Of a stretch of DNA of 10,354 bases, positions 8,001 to 10,354 are shown piece after piece (within the stretch, counting starts at the first letter, position 1; the number at the start of each line of letters is the position of its first letter). The translations under genes and the position numbers were made by a program. This stretch comes from Candidatus Neoanaerotignum tabaqchaliae (GTDB lineage Bacteria > Bacillota > Clostridia > Lachnospirales > Anaerotignaceae). Where the stretch lies: positions 1-10,354 of the forward strand of contig CAJFUS010000183.1 in NCBI GenBank assembly GCA_904420235.1, written 5' to 3'. Under the pieces are notes generated by a model. That model was not told where the DNA came from, made no database searches, and worked only from the letters and a program-made list of their open reading frames with translations.

Positions 8001-8842
8001 ATTCCTATAACAGCTATATCCATAAGGCATTGGTCTTTATCAGTACGTCCCTTATATAATTCCTCCCTCTCGGAAAGATATGTGCCATAGGCTTCTTTAA
8101 TTGGAGCAGCATATAAGCCATCGTCTATCTTAACATTTTCTATCTTAGTTTGGAATGTTGTATGTCTGCAATGGTCCGACCAATATGTGTCAATAACTCT
8201 TATTTCAGTCATTGTAGGATTACGCTTTTCTACATTTTTAAAATACTCTTGGCAAAAAAGCATATCATCAAGGCTCATGGCTGTCTCTAAACTGCGTCTT
8301 AAGTCGGCTATTTCTCTTTCGTCCATTTCAATAAAGCCGTCTATACTTTTAACATCGTCAGGATAAGCCATAACCATGGAAAGTGTTTCCGGTTTTTCAA
8401 GAGATGCCTCCCTTGAGTCGACAGGATTTATGCAATACTCTTTAATTTTGTCAAAGTCCTCATCAGAAATATCGCCTTCAAGCACAAAAACTTTAGCCAA
8501 AGCAATTGTTGGCTGCTCTTTCTGTGATATTATTTGAACGCACTGCATAGCAGAGTCTGCTCTTTGGTCATACTGTCCAGGAAGGTACTCTACAGCAAAC
8601 ACTCTATTCATACCAAAATCATAGCTTTCCTCATAAATCATATCAACAGGAGGCTCAGAAAAGATAGTAGTTTTAGCCGTTTCAAAGTCCTCATCAGATA
8701 TTCCTTCAACATCATATCTTACAAGAACCCTAATTTTATTAAGTCCGTATACATTAAGATTAGTTTTAATATCATTAAACAAACTTACAGCCTCAATGTC
8801 ACAGCCTTCCTTCTTTTCTACATAAAGACGCTTAATACTCAT
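5075..8842 (-). CDS. purL: Phosphoribosylformylglycinamidine synthase (FGAM synthase), single-chain type
   Basis: This 1255-residue enzyme converts FGAR, glutamine and ATP to FGAM, the fourth step of purine synthesis. The N-terminal PurS-like part (about 1-150) leads to the linker motif TYWSDHCRHTTF at 219-230. Two AIRS-type ATP-binding halves follow (about 240-620 and 660-950), with FKNETHNHPTEIEPFGG at 321-337 and GGRTGRDGCGGATGSS at 449-464. The C-terminal glutamine amidotransferase (about 992-1255) carries PGTNCEYD, the nucleophile Cys1096 in GICNGFQ, and His1163 and Glu1165 in SHGEGRF. Length matches the large fused PurL (E. coli about 1295) rather than the separate PurS/PurQ/PurL of Bacillus. 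It looks like the clade-II form common in Clostridia. The ATG at 8842 has AGGGG 8 nt upstream. No other purine gene is in the window. Confidence 0.97.
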   Translation of the reverse strand: MSIKRLYVEKKEGCDIEAVSLFNDIKTNLNVYGLNKIRVLVRYDVEGISDEDFETAKTTIFSEPPVDMIYEESYDFGMNRVFAVEYLPGQYDQRADSAMQCVQIISQKEQPTIALAKVFVLEGDISDEDFDKIKEYCINPVDSREASLEKPETLSMVMAYPDDVKSIDGFIEMDEREIADLRRSLETAMSLDDMLFCQEYFKNVEKRNPTMTEIRVIDTYWSDHCRHTTFQTKIENVKIDDGLYAAPIKEAYGTYLSEREELYKGRTDKDQCLMDIAVIGMKALKKKGILNNMDESDEINACSIVVPVDVDGKEEEWLVMFKNETHNHPTEIEPFGGAATCLGGAIRDPLSGRSYVYQAMRVTGAADPRTSVKDTIKGKLPQRKIVTEAARGYSSYGNQIGLSTGQVVEIYDPDYVAKRMEIGAVIAAAKKENVVRKTPEPGDVIILAGGRTGRDGCGGATGSSKEHTVESIHTCGAEVQKGNPPTERKLQRLFRNPEVSKMIKRCNDFGAGGVSVAIGELADGLNVNLDLVPKKYEGLDGTELAISESQERMAVVVSAADKDRFIAFAQEENLEATPVAVVTDDRRLVLNWRGKPVVNISRDFLDTNGVKQKTDVHVVMPEGESYFEKTCVDRKLIENDFEKAWLTNLSRLNVASQKGLVERFDSTIGASTVLMPFGGIRQLTPAEAMAAKIPLLKGETNTATIMSYGFNPEISKWSPFHGAIYAVVESLARIVACGGDASNVKLTFQEYFEKLGNDPVKWGKPFAALIGGFKAQMELGVAAIGGKDSMSGTFMDIHVPPTLVSFAVDVANVENIISPEFKAPGNTVVYIPIKRDKYYLPDFDYLKKVFAFVKGLIEKGICVSASTIKGGGIAEVISKMSFGNNIGFEFDNEMDAEKLFVPDYGSFILELSNTKVIDFMGLDAIIVGETTEEPSVLFNDNEITISDMLKAWQQPLEGVYPTNAALKNYGKAEVRLYENRKFIRPEIKIAKPKVFIPVFPGTNCEYDSARAFEKAGAEVKTQVIANMTVPMLEASIEKMVSEIKKSQIIMIPGGFSAGDEPDGSGKFIAAVFRNPAVKEAVMELLKNRDGLMLGICNGFQALIKLGLVPYGEIRDLDCDSPTLTFNSIGRHVSCLVDTKIVSTLSPWLWGTNTGEVYTIPVSHGEGRFVAPKEKIDELAANGQIATQYVDNNGNATYDIRFNPNGSMMAIEGITSPDGRVFGKMGHSERIGDGLYKNAVGIHDQRIFESGVDYFR

Positions 8843-8964
8843 ACTTTTTTCCCCTTTTTATAGCTATAGCTTCATTGAAATTAATATAGTTGTTTTGAGT
8901 AGTAAAAATTCAAACTCACAAGCTTCATAACAACGTTTAAACTTAACTTGCTCTGCTGATTAAT
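8843..8964 (-). promoter_or_regulatory. purL leader (5' UTR) with potential RNA structure
   Basis: The promoter implies a leader of about 120 nt. It can form GTTGTT/AACAAC (8934-8929 with 8894-8889) outside TGAGT/ACTCA (8918-8914 with 8900-8896), plus the 10-bp palindrome AGCTATAGCT (8862-8871) just ahead of the ribosome site. ATGAAGCT occurs twice (8928-8921 and 8875-8868). I do not see the conserved core of the purine, PRPP/ppGpp or other riboswitches, nor a terminator hairpin before the gene. Any regulatory role is speculative. Confidence 0.3.
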
Positions 8965-8999
8965 GGTATTATTTTACCACTTAAGACAAAATATGTAAA
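8964..8999 (-). promoter_or_regulatory. purL promoter with inverted repeat over the -10
   Basis: TTTACA (minus strand 8999-8994), exactly 17 nt, then TAAAAT (8976-8971) match sigma-A boxes at 5/6 each, the best promoter in the window. The upstream side is A/T-rich and could act as an UP element. TGGTA/TACCA (8979-8975 and 8968-8964, 6-nt centre) brackets the -10 and could be an operator. The PurR box known from B. subtilis (CCGAAC core) is absent. Confidence 0.7.
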
Positions 9000-9081
9000 A
9001 TCTTTATTTCTGATTAATATAAAAAAAATACATAAAAAAAATAAGTATTAAAGGCCTAATTACACCAATATAAACAAACAA

Positions 9082-9094
9082 ATGTAATTTACAT
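9082..9094. repeat. Short inverted repeat ATGTAA-T-TTACAT
   Basis: Two perfect 6-bp arms are separated by one base, in the divergent intergenic region about 64 bp upstream of the zinc-ribbon -35 and 83 bp upstream of the purL -35. Such a compact palindrome could be a dimer-binding operator, but one of this AT content can arise by chance here. Confidence 0.3.
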
Positions 9095-9157
9095 ACAAGT
9101 TAAAACTTTATTTTTTATTATCTTAAAAATTAAACCTTTAATTTTTTAAACAACATA

Positions 9158-9186
9158 TTGAGAAAAATTAATTTATGTGCTAATTT
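9158..9186 (+). promoter_or_regulatory. Promoter of the zinc-ribbon gene
   Basis: TTGAGA (9158-9163, 5/6 to the -35 box), a 17-nt spacer ending in TGC (extended -10) and TAATTT (9181-9186, 3/6) precede the gene by about 33 nt. The weak -10 may be compensated by the TGN extension. Confidence 0.45.
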
Positions 9187-9218
9187 ATTTAATATATCAA
9201 ATAAATGGAGGAATAAAT

Positions 9219-9587
9219 ATGTTCTTTTTCTTCGCAATAATGCCAATTAAAAAGATTATACCTTATAAATTTAGCAGTATATGCAAAAACTGTTCTAATA
9301 TATGTAATTATGAAATTATAATGACGGCAAACTGTTTAAGTATATTTTTTATTCCTGTTTTCAAATGGGGGAAACAATATTTTGTTCACACAAGCTGCTG
9401 CGGGGCACTCTATGGACTTGAGAAATCAGTTGGCGATGCAATTTCAAGAGGAGAAAACGTAACAATAACAGATGATGACCTTACACTTATTGACAAAACC
9501 TTTAGTTCAATTGGAACATGTCCATATTGCGGAAGTGAGGTAAATGATGGATTTGAATACTGTCCTAAATGCGGTAAAAAATTATAA
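9219..9587 (+). CDS. Zinc-ribbon domain protein, 122 aa
   Basis: The ATG at 9219 was chosen over an in-frame one at 9177 because GGAGG (9207-9211) lies 7 nt before it. The protein begins MFFFFAIMPIKKI, a hydrophobic opening typical of small bacterial zinc-ribbon proteins with the layout 'MFF(F)xGI.P...C..C...(Y)E...FFIP(I/V)F.WG..Y'. CKNC at 22-25 starts the first ribbon; FFIPVFKWGKQYF at 43-55 is the conserved middle. The second knuckle reads TSCCG at 58-62, so the usual CxxC is replaced by adjacent Cys60-Cys61. A complete C-terminal ribbon follows: CPYCG at 101-105 and CPKCGKKL at 115-122. It probably binds zinc; partner and role are unknown. It is transcribed alone, divergent from purL. 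Confidence 0.85.
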   Translation: MFFFFAIMPIKKIIPYKFSSICKNCSNICNYEIIMTANCLSIFFIPVFKWGKQYFVHTSCCGALYGLEKSVGDAISRGENVTITDDDLTLIDKTFSSIGTCPYCGSEVNDGFEYCPKCGKKL

Positions 9588-9609
9588 GCAGCAATTTAAA
9601 AAATAAACT

Positions 9610-9669
9610 AAAAGGCATACAAATAAAGTAAACAACTCATACTTTGTTATCGTATGCCTTTTTATTTTT
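9610..9669. terminator. Bidirectional intrinsic terminator between convergent genes
   Basis: AAAAGGCATAC (9610-9620) pairs perfectly with GTATGCCTTTT (9652-9662), and an inner 6-bp stem AAAGTA/TACTTT (9625-9630 with 9640-9645) extends the hairpin. A T-rich tail follows on the plus strand, and T residues also follow on the minus strand. It sits 22 nt after the zinc-ribbon stop and about 54 nt past the end of the oppositely oriented oxidoreductase gene, so it can serve both. Confidence 0.85.
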
Positions 9670-9722
9670 ATATACAATTCTTCAATAAGATTAACCTAAA
9701 AAATAAAAAAATCTATTTTTAA

Positions 9723-10319
9723 TCAAAATTTCTCACTAAGTATTTCAGCTTCTTTTTCAGCATCACTCATTATTTTATCAGCATCATTTCCAACAATATC
9801 AAGGTTTTCAGCACTTAAAAAGTATGTTTTCTCAATTCCAAGAAATTTAAATATAGCATTTACATATTCATACCCATAATTATTTTCAGTAATAGTACCT
9901 CCAGAAGTTGTAATATACAAAGCTTTTTTAGCCCTACAAAGTCCAACTTCCCTTCCATCGGCCTCATACTTAAATGTGATACCGCAAACACATACATGTT
10001 CTATATAAATTTTCAAAGCAGAAGGAAATGCCATGTCCCAATATGGAGCTGCTATTATAATTGTATCAGCTTTTGAAAACTCATCAGCAAATTTTATTAA
10101 ATCCGATTCTCTGTCATCAGATTTAACTAACTCATCTCTTTTATTAATATCAATTTTATTTAAAGGATTAAGCTGAATATCCTCAAGAGCTATTTCTTTT
10201 AAAACTACATCTTTATTATTAGAAATATAATTCTTAATAAAAAAACTGCTTAGTTTATATGTTCTCGAAACATCTTTACCTCTTATACACGCATTAATGA
10301 ATAAAATATTTTCGGCCAT
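9723..10319 (-). CDS. Flavodoxin-fold NAD(P)H-dependent oxidoreductase (Flavodoxin_2 / azoreductase-like)
   Basis: The 198-residue protein has the flavodoxin-like fold of FMN-dependent NAD(P)H quinone or azo reductases. After the first strand ENILFINACIRG, SRTYKLS at 18-24 sits where the FMN phosphate loop is expected. DTIIIAAPYWDMAFPSALK at 85-103 followed by YIEHV is the most diagnostic segment, resembling the AzoR flavin-binding loop. YITTSGG at 135-141 and NYGYEYVNAIFKFLGIE at 147-163 complete the pattern. Such enzymes pass two electrons from NAD(P)H to quinones, azo or nitro compounds; the natural substrate is not visible. The ATG at 10319 has GGAGG 8 nt upstream; the in-frame ATG at 10334 overlaps that ribosome site and is rejected. 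It is visibly more AT-rich than purL. Its promoter probably lies beyond the window edge. Confidence 0.9.
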   Translation of the reverse strand: MAENILFINACIRGKDVSRTYKLSSFFIKNYISNNKDVVLKEIALEDIQLNPLNKIDINKRDELVKSDDRESDLIKFADEFSKADTIIIAAPYWDMAFPSALKIYIEHVCVCGITFKYEADGREVGLCRAKKALYITTSGGTITENNYGYEYVNAIFKFLGIEKTYFLSAENLDIVGNDADKIMSDAEKEAEILSEKF

Positions 10320-10354
10320 ATAAATTACCTCCATAAGCTGTAGTTAATTAATAA

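Larger units (their letters stand above)
8965..9218. other. AT-rich intergenic region between divergent purL and zinc-ribbon genes
   Basis: Together with the purL leader this makes about 375 bp without a gene. It contains the divergent promoters and one short palindrome (9082-9094). The middle (about 9001-9150) is nearly all A and T with long A runs and no reading frame with a ribosome site. I see no RNA gene or mobile-element remnant in it. Confidence 0.7.

Noticed and set aside
8843..8964. Purine riboswitch ahead of purL
   Set aside because: I looked for the conserved three-way-junction core and its paired loops on the minus strand and did not find them. A covariance search would settle it.
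9020..9045. A-rich runs as a CRISPR or tandem repeat
   Set aside because: They are simple A homopolymers broken by short irregular sequence, with no repeated unit or regular spacing.
9177..9218. Upstream ATG at 9177 for the zinc-ribbon protein
   Set aside because: It would fall inside the candidate -10 region and has no ribosome site; GGAGG points to the ATG at 9219.
10320..10334. Upstream ATG at 10334 for the oxidoreductase
   Set aside because: The ATG is part of the TGGAGG that serves the ATG at 10319, and the five extra residues are not part of the family's first strand.
1..10354. Mobile element, phage or defence system
   Set aside because: No transposase, integrase, recombinase, nuclease or toxin-antitoxin motif is visible, and no long terminal repeats were found by eye.

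Overview
The window is a chromosomal segment of an AT-rich, low-GC Gram-positive anaerobe, most likely a member of Clostridia (Lachnospirales-like). The reasons are strong AGGAGG-type ribosome sites before nearly every gene, heavy use of ATA isoleucine codons, a single-chain clade-II PurL, and a CBS/DRTGG-containing family II pyrophosphatase of the type known from clostridia. The assignment is inference; no rRNA or other marker gene is present. I see no tRNA, rRNA, CRISPR array, transposase, phage gene or plasmid function.

Layout, right to left along the minus strand. purL (8842-5075) has a strong sigma-A-like promoter at 8999-8971 and a leader of about 120 nt. Next, 21 nt after the purL stop, is an unlisted-size gene for a 32-residue hydrophobic protein (5053-4955). 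Then comes gap (4884-3871), closed by a clear intrinsic terminator (3859-3821). No convincing terminator separates purL, the small ORF and gap, so read-through from purL is plausible, although gap may also have its own weak promoter. The pyrophosphatase gene (3742-2093, TTG start) has its own promoter and terminator. A third unit (promoter near 1982-1954) contains a class I aminotransferase, a 195-residue protein of unknown family that starts one base after the aminotransferase stop, and the first 37 codons of a GNAT acetyltransferase that runs off the left edge.

At the right end the organisation changes. A gene-poor, very AT-rich stretch of about 375 bp holds divergent promoters for purL (minus) and for a 122-residue zinc-ribbon protein (plus, 9219-9587). 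The zinc-ribbon gene converges on a flavodoxin-fold NAD(P)H oxidoreductase (minus, 10319-9723), and a bidirectional terminator hairpin lies between them (9610-9669).

Functionally the window is mostly core metabolism: FGAM synthase (purine synthesis), GAPDH (glycolysis), a nucleotide-regulated pyrophosphatase and an aminotransferase. I do not see a clear new multi-gene system. The items most worth a second look are the 32-residue membrane-like peptide between purL and gap, the unidentified 195-residue partner of the aminotransferase, a hairpin that can occlude part of the gap ribosome site, the palindromic elements around the aminotransferase and purL promoters, and a GAPDH whose sequence is of the eukaryote/E. 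coli GapA-like type.
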